From: an uncultured cyanobacterium
Lineage (GTDB): Bacteria; Cyanobacteriota; Cyanobacteriia; PCC-6307; Cyanobiaceae
Direction: 5' to 3'
NCBI GenBank assembly: GCA_903856805.1
Contig: CAIOCZ010000167.1
Location: 1 to 32,945, forward strand
Length of the DNA: 32,945 bases
The position numbers and the translations under genes are program-made. The notes under the pieces were generated by a model. It did no database searches. It saw nothing but the letters and a program-made list of their open reading frames with translations, and was not told the origin of the DNA. Positions 17,538 to 26,371 of this stretch are shown here, piece by piece. The first letter of the stretch is position 1. Each line of letters starts with the position of its first letter.

Positions 17538-18566
17538 TTGTGTTGGTCAGAGCGTCTGCTGACTGGCGTGCTGACTGGCCTTCTGGCCTGGGTTGCCCTC
17601 GGGCCCCAGCGTCTCCTGGCCCAGGTGGCAGCTCCGGTTCCAGCTCCGGTTCCAGCTCCAGCTCCCGCAGCGATCAGCCCAGAGGCCTTCGCTGTGCTGT
17701 TGCGCAGCGGTGACCTGGATGCCCTCGACCGGGCCTGCCCCCCGTTGATCGAGGCGGACGACCAGGAGCGCCTGCGGCAAGTGCAGGGACGACTGCTGGC
17801 GATTCATCCCGCCCCCCAGCCCCTGCCGGTGGTTCTGGCCAATGCGGACGTGATGTTGCGCTGCGGCGCCCCCCTCGCGGCGATGACCGTGCTCAACCGC
17901 ATCAGTCCCGCCGTCGGTGCTGAGCGGGTCCAGTGGTTGGTGCTCCAGTGGCGCGCCGCCAATGCCGCCCTCGACCACCGCCGCGCCGCCCTAGCCCTGG
18001 AGCGTCTGGCGGCCGCCCAGCCAGCCCTGTTTCCCCAGTTGGGCCTGCCGGTGTTGATTCGGGAGGACGGCACCAGGGTCAGCCGCTCCGCCCAGGAGCT
18101 GCTGGCAGACCATCTCCACTCCCGTGGCCTGGACCAGGCGGCCGGGGAACTGCTGCTGGCCTCCCGTTTGCCGGGTGTTGCCGGCGCGGAACGGTTGCAG
18201 CAGGCGGTGCGGCTGCTGCCCCAGCTGCCCCTATCGGAGCGGGAAGCGCTGCTGGAGGAGGCCCTGGAGCAGGCCGCCGCCGCCGGGGCCTGGGGCCTGG
18301 TGGGCGAGCTGTTGGACGACCAGGCGGCCCTGCCGTCGCCACGGGCGCGGGAGCGGCGGCGCAAGCTCAGTCCCCGCATCGACGATGCCTACGGCGAATG
18401 GCTGCTGAACAGCCAAGATCCGGCGGCCGTCGCCCGCCGCCGCCAACTGGAACAGCAGCTGCGCTCCCCCCGCGCCCCCGGGGGCCATGCCGCCAGCGGC
18501 CAGCCCGCCTTCCCCCCGGCCTCCTCCCCTCGCCCGGCCTCGCCCTCCGCCCCCAGCTCGCCATGA
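17538..18566 (+). CDS. Exported alanine-rich protein of unknown function upstream of purC
   Basis: I do not recognise a characterised family. From a TTG at 17538 the product is 342 residues: a typical signal peptide (MCWSERLL, hydrophobic [14 protein letters not shown], then a cleavage-like LLAQVAA), a short P-A-P-V linker, and a mostly helical alanine/leucine/arginine-rich body suggesting helical repeats. The tail is rich in proline, serine and alanine (last ~35 residues). The frame is open upstream to 17097, but that part looks like the shadow of purD; TTG 17517 and GTG 17568 are other starts. Its stop overlaps the ATG of purC by 4 bases, so the pair is coupled. It may act in the periplasm; the role is unknown. 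Start confidence is low. Confidence 0.6.
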   Translation: MCWSERLLTGVLTGLLAWVALGPQRLLAQVAAPVPAPVPAPAPAAISPEAFAVLLRSGDLDALDRACPPLIEADDQERLRQVQGRLLAIHPAPQPLPVVLANADVMLRCGAPLAAMTVLNRISPAVGAERVQWLVLQWRAANAALDHRRAALALERLAAAQPALFPQLGLPVLIREDGTRVSRSAQELLADHLHSRGLDQAAGELLLASRLPGVAGAERLQQAVRLLPQLPLSEREALLEEALEQAAAAGAWGLVGELLDDQAALPSPRARERRRKLSPRIDDAYGEWLLNSQDPAAVARRRQLEQQLRSPRAPGGHAASGQPAFPPASSPRPASPSAPSSP

Positions 18567-19318
18567 CCGCCTTCTCCCTCGGCGCCCTCCTCTACGAAGG
18601 CAAGGCCAAGCGCATCTACGCCACCGATCAGGACGACCTGGTGGCGGTGGAGTTCAAGGACGACGCGACGGCCTTCAACGCCCTCAAAAAAGCCCACTTA
18701 GCGGGCAAGGGCGAGCTGAACTGCCGCATCTCCGCCTTGCTCTTCGAGCACCTGATCCGTTGCGGCATCCCCACCCACTACCTCGGCGTTGTTGACGCCA
18801 CCTGGATGGCGGTGCGGCCGGTGCGCGTGATCCCGGTGGAGGTGGTGGTTCGCAATGTGGCGGCGGGCTCCCTGTGCAAGCAGCTTCCGATCGCCGCCGG
18901 CACCGTGCTGGAACCGCCGCTGCTGGATCTCTACTACAAAGACGACGCCCTGGGCGACCCCCTGCTCACCGAGGCCCGCTTGGAGCGACTGGGCCTGCTG
19001 ACGCCCGAGCAGCGCCAGCGGCTGGGAGACTTGGCCCTGCAGGTGAACGGCGCCCTGCGCAGCCTGTTCGCCAGGGTGGGCCTGGAGCTGGTGGATTTCA
19101 AGATCGAATTGGGCTTCAGCGCCGAGGGCGCCATCGTGGTGGCCGATGAGATCAGCCCTGACACCTGTCGGCTCTGGGACCTCCAGGTGAACGATCCCCA
19201 GGACCGCATTCTCGACAAGGATCGTTTCCGACAGGACCTCGGCGGCGTTGTCGAGGCCTACGGGGAGGTCTTCAAACGGGTCCAAGGGGTCTGTCCTGAA
19301 GCGGGTGTCTACCGTTAA
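18563..19318 (+). CDS. purC: Phosphoribosylaminoimidazole-succinocarboxamide synthase
   Basis: PurC (SAICAR synthetase) couples CAIR and aspartate with ATP in purine synthesis. The 251-residue protein has [10 protein letters not shown] at its start, FKDDATAFN, the [10 protein letters not shown] and [11 protein letters not shown]-like segments, and the DFKIELGF...[10 protein letters not shown] signature that binds Mg/ATP. The ATG lies in an ATGA overlap with the preceding exported-protein gene. The bamA start lies 43 bases after its stop, so purC probably leads the outer-membrane biogenesis operon. PurD, of the same pathway, is encoded divergently about 1.3 kb away. Confidence 0.95.
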   Translation: MTAFSLGALLYEGKAKRIYATDQDDLVAVEFKDDATAFNALKKAHLAGKGELNCRISALLFEHLIRCGIPTHYLGVVDATWMAVRPVRVIPVEVVVRNVAAGSLCKQLPIAAGTVLEPPLLDLYYKDDALGDPLLTEARLERLGLLTPEQRQRLGDLALQVNGALRSLFARVGLELVDFKIELGFSAEGAIVVADEISPDTCRLWDLQVNDPQDRILDKDRFRQDLGGVVEAYGEVFKRVQGVCPEAGVYR

Positions 19319-19361
19319 GGTCGGCGCCAAACGCGGCCAGGCCGCTCCGCTGACATCCTTC

Positions 19362-21854
19362 ATGCCCGGCGCTCGCTCCCGCAGGTCGCCCCGTCTCCGT
19401 GCTCCGATCCCGCTTCGGGTGGCGTTGACCCTGCCGTTGATGGGTCTCGCCCTAGCGTCCGGCACGACAGTGCACGCGGCTGACAGGGATCCGGTGGGTT
19501 CGGGCCAGGCGGTCCCCTTGATTCCGCCGCCACCGCTGCCGCCCTTGCCAGCGGCCGATCGGCTGGGGGCGTCCCTTGGATCGGCGACCGAGGTGCTTTT
19601 GGCCCAAGCTCCCGCCCCAGCGCCCAGTCCCGCCGCAGCCCCGGTGTCCCCCGTGCCGGTGGAGCCCCAAGCCCCGAAGACCAAAGCCCCAAAGCCCCAA
19701 GCGCCGAAGGTACTAGTCCCGAAGGCCGAGGTTCCCAAGGTTGAAGTCCCCAAGGCCGAAGTTCCCAAGGCCCCGGAACCCCAAGTTCAGGCGCCCTCTC
19801 TCCAGCCAGCCCAGGCCCCTGCGGCGGCGGCGAGTGACGAGCCGCGGGTGCTCCTCAGTGAGGTGATCGTTCAGGGGCTCAATGGCCACCCCGAACGGGA
19901 GCGGCTTGAGCAGGCCGCCTATGCGGCGATGACGATCAGCCCCGGCAGCGAGGTCACCCGCACCCAGCTCCGCGGCGAGCTGGCGGCGATCTATGCCACG
20001 GGCTGGTTCTCCGATGTGCGGATGCAGCCCATGGATGGCCCCTTGGGCGTGCGTTTGGTGGTGATGGTCACCCCCAATCCCGTACTCACCAAGGTGACCC
20101 TGGATCCGCCGGACGCCAAGGTACCCGCCAGCGTGGTGAATGACAGCTTTGCTGGCGACCTGGGCAAAACCCTCAACCTCGGCACCCTGCAGACCCGCAT
20201 GCAGGAATTGCAGAAGTGGTATGCGGATCAGGGCTATTCCCTGGCCCGGGTCACCGGCCCCGGCCGGGTCACCCCGGAGGGGGAGGTGCAGCTCACGGTC
20301 CGCCAGGGCACGGTGGAAGGGGTGGAGGTCCAGTTCCTCAACAAGGATGGCTCTCCCACCGATGACAAGGACCGGCCGATCAAGGGCAAGACCAAGTTGT
20401 GGGTAATCACCCGTGAGATCTCCCTCAAGCCCGGCCAGGTGTTCAACCGCCGCAATTTGGAGGATGACCTCAAACGGCTCTACGGCACCGGCTTGTTCAG
20501 TGATGTGAAGGTGACCCTGCGGCCGGTGGCGGCCAATCCCGGCCAGGTCACGATCGTGCTTGGTGTTGTCGAGCAATCCACTGGTTCCCTCTCCGGCGGC
20601 CTGGGCTATAGCCAGAGCCAGGGGGTGTTCGGTCAGGTCCAGGTGCAGGACAGCAACCTGTTGGGACGAGCCTGGGATCTTGCCACCAGCTTCACCTATG
20701 GCCAGTTCGGTGGCTTGTTCGACGTGACCTTCACCGATCCCTGGATCAAGGGGGACCCCTTCCGCACGGCCCTCCGGTTGAAGGCCTTCATCAGCCGGGA
20801 TGTGCCGCAGGTCTTCCAGAGCCAGAGTAACGGCAATCTCTATACGGCAGACGACTTTTACAAGGCCCCTGGAACCGACGTTGCCTACAACATTAATAGC
20901 AAAAATAATCCCCTTGATCGCACCTTTAACTCCGTCCAAAAGGCAAAAAATGCTGATGATGATCTAAGTTGGTTCAACTACAACGGTAATTCCGTAGTCA
21001 TTCAGCGGGTGGGTGGCAATCTTCAGTTCGTGCGCCCCCTCAACGGTGGCAATCCCTTTAAGCGTGCTCCCTGGAATGTTGTGCTCGGCCTCAGTGGCCA
21101 GGAAGTGACTCCGATCAATTTCTCCGGAGATAGTCAGCTTTATGCCGTTTCCACCCAAGACTTCTCTAATAAGGGCGGCGAGGTTCCCACTAGTTCAATT
21201 ATTTGCATCTCTTATAACTGTGCCCAGCACAACCAGCTGCTGGGGGTGAGGCTGGCGGCCACGATGAACACCCTCAACGATCCCCGGAACCCCACCAAGG
21301 GCAACTTCTTTAGCCTTGGCACCGAGCAATTTATTTCGATGGGTCCCGATTCTCCTACCTTCAACCGGGTTCGCGGCAGCTTCACCCATTACATCCCTGT
21401 GAAGTGGTTGAAATTTTACAAGGGTTGTCGCGTGAAGCCCGGTGAAACGGAGGACTGCAAGCAGGCCCTGGCCTTCCAAGTCTCGGCCGGCACCATCATG
21501 GGCGATCTTCCTCCCTACGAAGCCTTCTGTTTGGGCGGGGGGAATTCCGTGCGTGGTTATTACGACTGCGATCTGGGGGTGGGACGCAGTTACGGAGAGG
21601 CCACGATTGAATACCGATTCCCACTGTTCAGCATCGTCAGTGGGGAGCTTTTCGTGGACGGTGGCACCACCTTCGGCAGCCAGGCCAGTGTTCCAGGCAA
21701 TCCAGGTGCCTTGCTGGGCAAGCCCGGGGAAGGGTTCTCCGTGGGTACCGGTCTGATTGTTACCACCCCGGTGGGGCCCCTTCGCCTTGAGGTCGCCAGC
21801 CAGGATCTCTCCGGCGATTGGCGATTCAACCTCGGTGTGGGCTGGAAGTTCTAG
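19362..21854 (+). CDS. bamA: Omp85/BamA outer-membrane protein assembly factor
   Basis: This 830-residue Omp85 protein inserts beta-barrel proteins into the outer membrane and is the cyanobacterial relative of chloroplast Toc75. It has a signal peptide (basic RSRRSPRLR, hydrophobic VALTLPLMGLALASG, cleavage near TVHA-AD), a long P/A/K-rich linker (about 40-160), POTRA domains (about 160-400, including RGELAAIYATGWFSDVRM and DLKRLYGTGLFSDVKV), and a C-terminal barrel with VRGYYDCDLGVG, the loop-6 motif, ending in a terminal phenylalanine (GVGWKF) as required for barrel recognition. The ATG at 19362 is chosen because it precedes the signal peptide directly; the frame is open upstream into purC. 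A segment of the barrel (codons at about 20880-21240) is strikingly AT-rich. lpxC follows directly. Confidence 0.93.
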   Translation: MPGARSRRSPRLRAPIPLRVALTLPLMGLALASGTTVHAADRDPVGSGQAVPLIPPPPLPPLPAADRLGASLGSATEVLLAQAPAPAPSPAAAPVSPVPVEPQAPKTKAPKPQAPKVLVPKAEVPKVEVPKAEVPKAPEPQVQAPSLQPAQAPAAAASDEPRVLLSEVIVQGLNGHPERERLEQAAYAAMTISPGSEVTRTQLRGELAAIYATGWFSDVRMQPMDGPLGVRLVVMVTPNPVLTKVTLDPPDAKVPASVVNDSFAGDLGKTLNLGTLQTRMQELQKWYADQGYSLARVTGPGRVTPEGEVQLTVRQGTVEGVEVQFLNKDGSPTDDKDRPIKGKTKLWVITREISLKPGQVFNRRNLEDDLKRLYGTGLFSDVKVTLRPVAANPGQVTIVLGVVEQSTGSLSGGLGYSQSQGVFGQVQVQDSNLLGRAWDLATSFTYGQFGGLFDVTFTDPWIKGDPFRTALRLKAFISRDVPQVFQSQSNGNLYTADDFYKAPGTDVAYNINSKNNPLDRTFNSVQKAKNADDDLSWFNYNGNSVVIQRVGGNLQFVRPLNGGNPFKRAPWNVVLGLSGQEVTPINFSGDSQLYAVSTQDFSNKGGEVPTSSIICISYNCAQHNQLLGVRLAATMNTLNDPRNPTKGNFFSLGTEQFISMGPDSPTFNRVRGSFTHYIPVKWLKFYKGCRVKPGETEDCKQALAFQVSAGTIMGDLPPYEAFCLGGGNSVRGYYDCDLGVGRSYGEATIEYRFPLFSIVSGELFVDGGTTFGSQASVPGNPGALLGKPGEGFSVGTGLIVTTPVGPLRLEVASQDLSGDWRFNLGVGWKF
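19675..19785 (+). repeat. Degenerate tandem coding repeat in the BamA linker
   Basis: The codons give successive PKAP/PKAEVP/PKVEVP units, with related DNA units of about 18 bases built on CCCAAGG(C/T)(C/T)GA. This makes a lysine/proline spacer between the signal peptide and the POTRA domains. Confidence 0.65.
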
Positions 21855-22724
21855 ATGAGTAGTTGGCCCGCGGATTACCGCCAGGCGTGGACCCTGGCGA
21901 CCAGGGTGCAGCGGCAGGGTGTCGGGTTGCACAGCGGTGCCTCGACGGAGGTGCGCCTCCAGCCCTCCAGCCGTCCCGGTTACTGGGTTGGCTGGCTGGA
22001 CCAGCCCGCCCTGCCGCTGCAGCGCCTCGCGCCCTCCCAGGTGTGTGACACCCGCCTCTGCACCGCCCTGCAACTGGGGGAGCGGCGGCTCGCCACGGTG
22101 GAACACTTGCTGGCGGCCCTCGCTGGCTGTGGTGTCAGCCAGGCCGAAATCCTGGTGGATGGAGAGGAGATCCCCCTCTTGGACGGTTCGGCCCTGCCCT
22201 GGGTGGAGGCGATCGCCGAGGCTGGGCTGCAGCTGGTGGGCGAGCGGCCTGCCCCGCCCAGCCCGGCGGTGCCGATCACCCTCAGCCAAGGGCTCAGCTT
22301 TGCCGTGGCGCTGCCGGCGGAGCGGCTGCGCCTTGGGGCCGCCATCGAATTCCCCCAGCCCGCCATCGGCCGTCAGCTGATCTCCCTGGAGCTCACGCCG
22401 GAGCGCTTTGTGGCGGAGATCGCGCCGGCCCGCACCTTCGGTTTCCGGGATCAGGTGGAGCAATTGCGGGCCGCAGGCTTGATTCGTGGGGGTGCCCTGG
22501 ACAACGCATTGGTGTGTGATGGTGAGCGCTGGCTCAACCCACCGCTGCGCTTCGACGACGAACCGGTGCGCCATAAGCTCTTGGACCTGTTGGGCGATCT
22601 GGCGTTGGCGGGACTCCCCCGAGCCCAGGTGTTTGCCTATCGCGGCTCCCATGGGCTGCACACTGCCCTGGCCGCAGCCCTGGCCGCCGCTCCCCTTCCC
22701 GACCCCGCCGCCCTGATCGCCTGA
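21855..22724 (+). CDS. lpxC: UDP-3-O-acyl-N-acetylglucosamine deacetylase
   Basis: LpxC is the zinc deacetylase that commits UDP-acyl-GlcNAc to lipid A synthesis. The 289-residue product has the zinc-binding TVEHLLAAL (His84), the [14 protein letters not shown] motif (His240 and Asp244), the catalytic RGSHGLH (His266) and ARTFGF. The N-terminal RQGVGLHSG is also conserved. The ATG directly follows the bamA stop (TAGATG), so translation is probably coupled. It is slightly shorter than E. coli LpxC (305) but complete. Genes in the order bamA-lpxC-fabZ-lpxA-lpxB-msrA form one operon; lpxD is not here and must be elsewhere. Confidence 0.94.
   Translation: MSSWPADYRQAWTLATRVQRQGVGLHSGASTEVRLQPSSRPGYWVGWLDQPALPLQRLAPSQVCDTRLCTALQLGERRLATVEHLLAALAGCGVSQAEILVDGEEIPLLDGSALPWVEAIAEAGLQLVGERPAPPSPAVPITLSQGLSFAVALPAERLRLGAAIEFPQPAIGRQLISLELTPERFVAEIAPARTFGFRDQVEQLRAAGLIRGGALDNALVCDGERWLNPPLRFDDEPVRHKLLDLLGDLALAGLPRAQVFAYRGSHGLHTALAAALAAAPLPDPAALIA
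22209..22216. repeat. HIP1 palindrome GCGATCGC
   Basis: The octamer lies within lpxC codons for EAIAE. Confidence 0.6.
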
Positions 22725-22728
22725 GCCC

Positions 22729-23268
22729 GTGACCGCCACCCCCGCTGCCAGCCCCAGAATTCCCTCGGCCTTCGCCACGGACCCTGCCGTCAGCGGCAGC
22801 GTGCCGGTGGTGGCCTCCCCGCCCGCGCCGGAGCCAGTGGTGTTGGCCAGTGAGCAGATCCTCAATCTGCTGCCCCATCGCTATCCGTTTGCGCTGGTGG
22901 ATCGGGTGATTTCCTTCGAACCAGGCCGTAAAGCGGTGGCGATCAAGAACGTCACCTTGAACGAACCGCAGTTTCAGGGCCATTTCCCCGGGCGGCCGCT
23001 GATGCCCGGCGTGCTGATCGTCGAGGCGATGGCCCAGGTCGGTGGCCTGATCGTGACCCAAATGCCCGATCTCCCCAAGGGGTTGTTTGTGTTCGCGGGC
23101 ATTGATGGGGTGCGTTTCCGTCGCCCGGTGGTGCCAGGGGACCAGCTGCGGATCACCTGCGAACTGCTCAGCCTGAAGCGGCAACGCTTCGGCAAGGTCA
23201 AGGCCGAGGCCACCGTCGATGGCCAGCTCGTCTGTTCCGGGGAACTGATGTTCTCCCTGGTGGACTGA
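22729..23268 (+). CDS. fabZ: 3-hydroxyacyl-ACP dehydratase
   Basis: FabZ dehydrates 3-hydroxyacyl-ACP in fatty acid synthesis, sharing the 3-hydroxyacyl pool with LpxA. The hot-dog fold is recognised from [14 protein letters not shown], the catalytic [11 protein letters not shown] (His85) and VEAMAQVGG (Glu99). The start is a GTG at 22729, four bases after lpxC. It gives a 179-residue protein whose first ~38 residues are a proline/alanine/valine-rich extension absent from the 151-residue E. coli enzyme; no later ATG is available before the conserved core. lpxA starts four bases after its stop. Confidence 0.94.
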   Translation: MTATPAASPRIPSAFATDPAVSGSVPVVASPPAPEPVVLASEQILNLLPHRYPFALVDRVISFEPGRKAVAIKNVTLNEPQFQGHFPGRPLMPGVLIVEAMAQVGGLIVTQMPDLPKGLFVFAGIDGVRFRRPVVPGDQLRITCELLSLKRQRFGKVKAEATVDGQLVCSGELMFSLVD

Positions 23269-23272
23269 GTCG

Positions 23273-24094
23273 ATGACCAATACGGCCATGGCTCCTTCGG
23301 TGCATCCCACGGCGGTGGTTGATCCCCGGGCCCGCCTCGCGGAGGGCGTGGAGATCGGCCCCTATGCGGTGATCGGTCCGGAGGTGCAAATCGGCGCCGA
23401 TTGTCGGATCGGCCCCCATGTGGTGATTGACGGCCGGGTGACCCTGGGACGGGGCAACCGGGTCTTTCCGGGCGCCTGCATCGGCCTGGAACCCCAGGAT
23501 CTCAAGTATGGCGGTGCCGCCACGGAGGTGGTCATCGGCGATGACAACACGATCCGCGAATGCGTCACCATCAATCGCGCTACCGCCGAGGGGGAACGCA
23601 CCGTGTTGGGCAGTGGCAACCTGCTGATGGCTTACACCCATATCGGCCACAACTGCCAGTTGGGGGATCGGATTGTGATCGCCAACGGGGTGGCCGTGGC
23701 CGGCCATGTGGTGATCGGCGATCGGGCCGTGATCGGGGGCGTCCTTGGCATCCATCAGTTCGTGCACATCGGCACCCTGGCGATGGTGGGAGGCATGAGT
23801 CGCATTGATCGCGACTGCCCCCCATTCCTCATGGTGGAAGGCCATCCGGGAAGGGTGCGAGGGCTCAACAAGATCGGCCTGCGCCGCAGTGGTTTGGCCG
23901 AGCGGGAAGAGGGTGCAGAACTGCGCCAGCTCCAGGACCTCTGGGGCCTGCTCTACCGCAGTGATCTGGTGCTGGCCGAGGCCCTGCTTCAGGCGCGGCA
24001 GCAGCCCTTGCTGCCTGCCCCCGCCGCCCTCTGCTCCTTTCTGGAGGCCTCGTTGGGTCCCGGTCGGCGCGGACCGCTGCCGGCGGCCCGCTGA
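23273..24094 (+). CDS. lpxA: UDP-N-acetylglucosamine acyltransferase
   Basis: LpxA transfers a 3-hydroxyacyl chain from ACP to UDP-GlcNAc, the first lipid A step. The 273-residue protein is built of hexapeptide repeats ([23 protein letters not shown] and so on), forming a left-handed beta helix. The catalytic histidine is in [10 protein letters not shown] (His126), and the family segment [21 protein letters not shown] is present. The C-terminal helical part ends in a short basic tail. The ATG at 23273 is near the fabZ stop; the stop codon overlaps the ATG of lpxB by one base (TGATG). Confidence 0.94.
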   Translation: MTNTAMAPSVHPTAVVDPRARLAEGVEIGPYAVIGPEVQIGADCRIGPHVVIDGRVTLGRGNRVFPGACIGLEPQDLKYGGAATEVVIGDDNTIRECVTINRATAEGERTVLGSGNLLMAYTHIGHNCQLGDRIVIANGVAVAGHVVIGDRAVIGGVLGIHQFVHIGTLAMVGGMSRIDRDCPPFLMVEGHPGRVRGLNKIGLRRSGLAEREEGAELRQLQDLWGLLYRSDLVLAEALLQARQQPLLPAPAALCSFLEASLGPGRRGPLPAAR

Positions 24095-25311
24095 TGGTGC
24101 GTCTGCTGATCAGTACGGGCGAAGTGTCCGGTGATCTGCAGGGGGCCCTGCTGATCTCCGCTTTGCGGCAGGAGGCGGAGGACCGGGGCCTGCCCCTGGA
24201 TCTGGTGGCCCTTGGCGGCAACCGCATGGAGCGGGCCGGAGCGGAGCTGCTGGCGGACACCGCCAACCTCGGGGCGATCGGCCTGTGGGAGGCGCTGCCC
24301 CTAATCCTCCCCACCCTGAAGCTGCAGTCCCGCCTGCGCCGCTGGTTGCGCCACCATCCCCCCGACGGCGTGGTGTTGATTGATTACATGGGGGCGAACG
24401 TCAATTTGGGGCTGCGCCTCAAGCGCCAGCTCCCCGGGGTGCCGATCTTTTATTACATCGCTCCCCAGGAGTGGGCCTGGCGGGTGGGGGACGGGGGAAC
24501 GACCCGCCTGATCGGCTTCACGGATCACATCCTGGCGATCTTTCCCGAGGAGGCGAGGTTCTACACCGCCCGGGGGGCTCGGGTGAGCTGGGTGGGCCAC
24601 CCCCTGATCGACACCCTCACCGAGGTGCCGGACCGGGGGGCGGCCCGGCGGGAGCTGGGGTTGGAGGCCACGGTGCCGGTGTTGCTGCTCCTGCCGGCCT
24701 CGCGCCGCCAGGAGCTGCGCTACCTCCTGCCGCCCATGGCCGCTGCCGCCGCCGCTCTACAGCGGCGCCATCCCCGCTTGGAGGTGCTGGTGCCGGCCGG
24801 CCAGCCGGGATTTGAAGGCCAGCTGGTGGAGGCGTTGGCCGGCGCCGGAGCCCGGGCCCGGGTGATTCCCGCCGGCGAGGCCGATCGGCTCAAGCCCCAG
24901 CTCTGTGCTGCCGCCGATGTGGCCGTCACCAAGTCGGGCACCGCCAATCTGGAGCTGGCGCTGCGGGGCGTGCCCCAGGTGACCGGCTATCGGGTCAGCC
25001 GTCCCACGGCTTTCGTGGCCCGCCATCTGCTGCGTTTCAACGTCTCCCACATCTCGCCCGTGAATTTGGTGCTGGAGGAGCGCTTGGTGCCGGAGCTACT
25101 GCAGGATGGGTTCACTCCCGAGGCGATCGTGGCCGCCGTCGAGCCCCTGCTGGATGCCCCTGGTTCGGCCCGTTGCCGGCAGCTGGATGGCTATGTCCGA
25201 TTGCGGGCGGCCCTGGGGGATCCGGGGGTCACCCGGCGGGCCGCCGCCACGATTCTCGATCAGGTGCTGGCCACCATGCCATCACCATCCCCACTCCATG
25301 GCTGCCCCTGA
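24094..25311 (+). CDS. lpxB: Lipid A disaccharide synthase
   Basis: LpxB condenses UDP-diacylglucosamine with 2,3-diacylglucosamine 1-phosphate at the inner membrane. The 405-residue glycosyltransferase (GT19) shows [14 protein letters not shown] at its start, [30 protein letters not shown] and the [11 protein letters not shown] nucleotide-sugar site. Its length is close to the family norm (about 380-400). The start overlaps lpxA by one base, and the stop lies 14 bases inside msrA. It completes the local LpxA-LpxC-LpxB set. Confidence 0.93.
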   Translation: MVRLLISTGEVSGDLQGALLISALRQEAEDRGLPLDLVALGGNRMERAGAELLADTANLGAIGLWEALPLILPTLKLQSRLRRWLRHHPPDGVVLIDYMGANVNLGLRLKRQLPGVPIFYYIAPQEWAWRVGDGGTTRLIGFTDHILAIFPEEARFYTARGARVSWVGHPLIDTLTEVPDRGAARRELGLEATVPVLLLLPASRRQELRYLLPPMAAAAAALQRRHPRLEVLVPAGQPGFEGQLVEALAGAGARARVIPAGEADRLKPQLCAAADVAVTKSGTANLELALRGVPQVTGYRVSRPTAFVARHLLRFNVSHISPVNLVLEERLVPELLQDGFTPEAIVAAVEPLLDAPGSARCRQLDGYVRLRAALGDPGVTRRAAATILDQVLATMPSPSPLHGCP

Positions 25312-25957
25312 GTTTCTGAGCCGCTGCCTCCGTTCTTGGCTGGCCCTCGTGCTGGCGGTGGTGCTTTCCCTGGTGATGGTGCCGTCCGCCGCTTGGGCCG
25401 CCACCGAAGAAGCGGTGCTGGCCGGTGGTTGTTTCTGGTGCCTGGAGCACGATCTGGAGGTGTTGCCAGGGGTGCTCGATGTGGAGAGCGGTTTCAGTGG
25501 TGGCAAGCTGGCCAACCCCACCTACCGCCAGGTTTCGGCCGGGGGCACGGGCCATCAGGAAGTGGTGCGGGTGCGTTTCGACACCACGCACCTTCGCTAC
25601 GAGAAGCTGTTGCGGGCCTACTGGCGCAACATTGATCCCCTGGATGGGGCTGGCCAGTTTTGCGATCGGGGGGCTTCGTATCGCCCGGTGATCTTCACCA
25701 CCAACGCCACCCAGGCGGTGGAGGCTCGCAACAGCCTGGTGGCGGCGGCACGGGAACTGGGTCAACCGGCGGCGGCGATCAAGGTGGCGATCCGCCCGTT
25801 GGCGCGGTTCTGGCCCGCGGAGCAGTATCACCAAAATTATGCCCGTCGCAACGGTATTCGCTACAACTACTACCGTTGGTCCTGTGGCCGTGATCGACGC
25901 CTCGAAGCGGTCTGGGGAGAGCGGGCCCGCAGCTCGGAACGTTGGCAGGGCAGTTGA
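25298..25957 (+). CDS. msrA: Exported peptide methionine sulfoxide reductase A
   Basis: MsrA reduces methionine-S-sulfoxide in proteins. The 219-residue product has the catalytic GGCFWC motif (Cys45), the downstream SGFSGGK and [11 protein letters not shown] segments, and a C-terminal WSCGRDRR cysteine that could resolve the disulfide. A typical signal peptide ([23 protein letters not shown]) precedes the core, so the enzyme is likely secreted to the periplasm or thylakoid lumen. The ATG at 25298 starts just before this peptide; the gene overlaps lpxB by 14 bases. The context fits repair of oxidised envelope proteins. Confidence 0.92.
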   Translation: MAAPEFLSRCLRSWLALVLAVVLSLVMVPSAAWAATEEAVLAGGCFWCLEHDLEVLPGVLDVESGFSGGKLANPTYRQVSAGGTGHQEVVRVRFDTTHLRYEKLLRAYWRNIDPLDGAGQFCDRGASYRPVIFTTNATQAVEARNSLVAAARELGQPAAAIKVAIRPLARFWPAEQYHQNYARRNGIRYNYYRWSCGRDRRLEAVWGERARSSERWQGS

Positions 25958-26094
25958 GCCGCTTCGGCCCGGCTGCCCCCCCATCGCCTTCAAATCTATT
26001 GAAATAATGAAGGCGGCCGAGCCTTCTGGAGGCCCGTATGTGCTGCCCTGAACGGTTTTTCGGGCCATGCAGCCCAAAACAATGGCTCTAACTT

Positions 26095-26100
26095 GGAGGG
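26095..26100 (+). promoter_or_regulatory. Strong Shine-Dalgarno site GGAGGG
   Basis: GGAGGG lies six bases before the ATG at 26107. It is one of the best ribosome binding sites in the window and supports the small gene being real. Confidence 0.65.
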
Positions 26101-26106
26101 GTTCTC

Positions 26107-26316
26107 ATGCGCAAGGAGTGTATGTATCTGCTGACCATCCGAGACGGTCTGCAGACCCGCCATGTCGGCCCCTACGACAGTCCCAAGCAGGCCGCCGATG
26201 ATCTCGATCAGTTGCTCGCGGTCTGCGGTGAACGGGCCCGCTGGCAGATCCATCAACTGGAGTCGCCAGCTGCATTGATGGCCGGAGCCTCCAAGGGGGC
26301 TCCTGTGGCGGCCTGA
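26107..26316 (+). CDS. Small conserved-looking protein (69 residues) of unknown function
   Basis: A 69-residue soluble protein without signal peptide or membrane helix. It starts MRKECMYLL and has an acidic, alanine- and aspartate-rich middle (SPKQAADDLDQLL) and a weakly hydrophobic tail rich in A and G. The pattern YLLTIRDGLQTRHVGPYDS followed by a helix resembles small cyanobacterial proteins with a beta-beta-alpha fold, but I cannot name a family. The strong ribosome binding site, its own upstream spacer of about 150 bases and a clean terminator directly after it argue that it is expressed, possibly at high level. It is convergent to pepA. Confidence 0.6.
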   Translation: MRKECMYLLTIRDGLQTRHVGPYDSPKQAADDLDQLLAVCGERARWQIHQLESPAALMAGASKGAPVAA

Positions 26317-26328
26317 TCGTTCCCTGTT

Positions 26329-26351
26329 GGGGCTCTGCTCGGCAGAGCCCC
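26329..26351. terminator. Bidirectional hairpin terminator between the small gene and pepA
   Basis: A perfect 10-bp inverted repeat, GGGGCTCTGC and GCAGAGCCCC, with a three-base loop (TCG). It lies 13 bases after the small gene stop and 20 bases before the pepA stop. Because the stem is symmetric it can serve both convergent genes; it lacks a clear T run, ending in C-rich sequence. Confidence 0.6.
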
Positions 26352-26371
26352 CCCTATCGGGCGGAGGGAGA

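Noticed and set aside
19713-20939. A 408-codon minus-strand frame inside bamA
   Set aside because: Antisense to recognised signal, POTRA and barrel sequence; composition is shadow-like.
21195-22865. A 556-codon minus-strand frame across bamA and lpxC
   Set aside because: It crosses two well-supported genes on the other strand and shows no recognisable motif.
26031-26066. GGCCCG/CGGGCC stem as a riboswitch or terminator
   Set aside because: Only six pairs with a 24-base loop and no supporting structure; mentioned only as weak context for the small gene.
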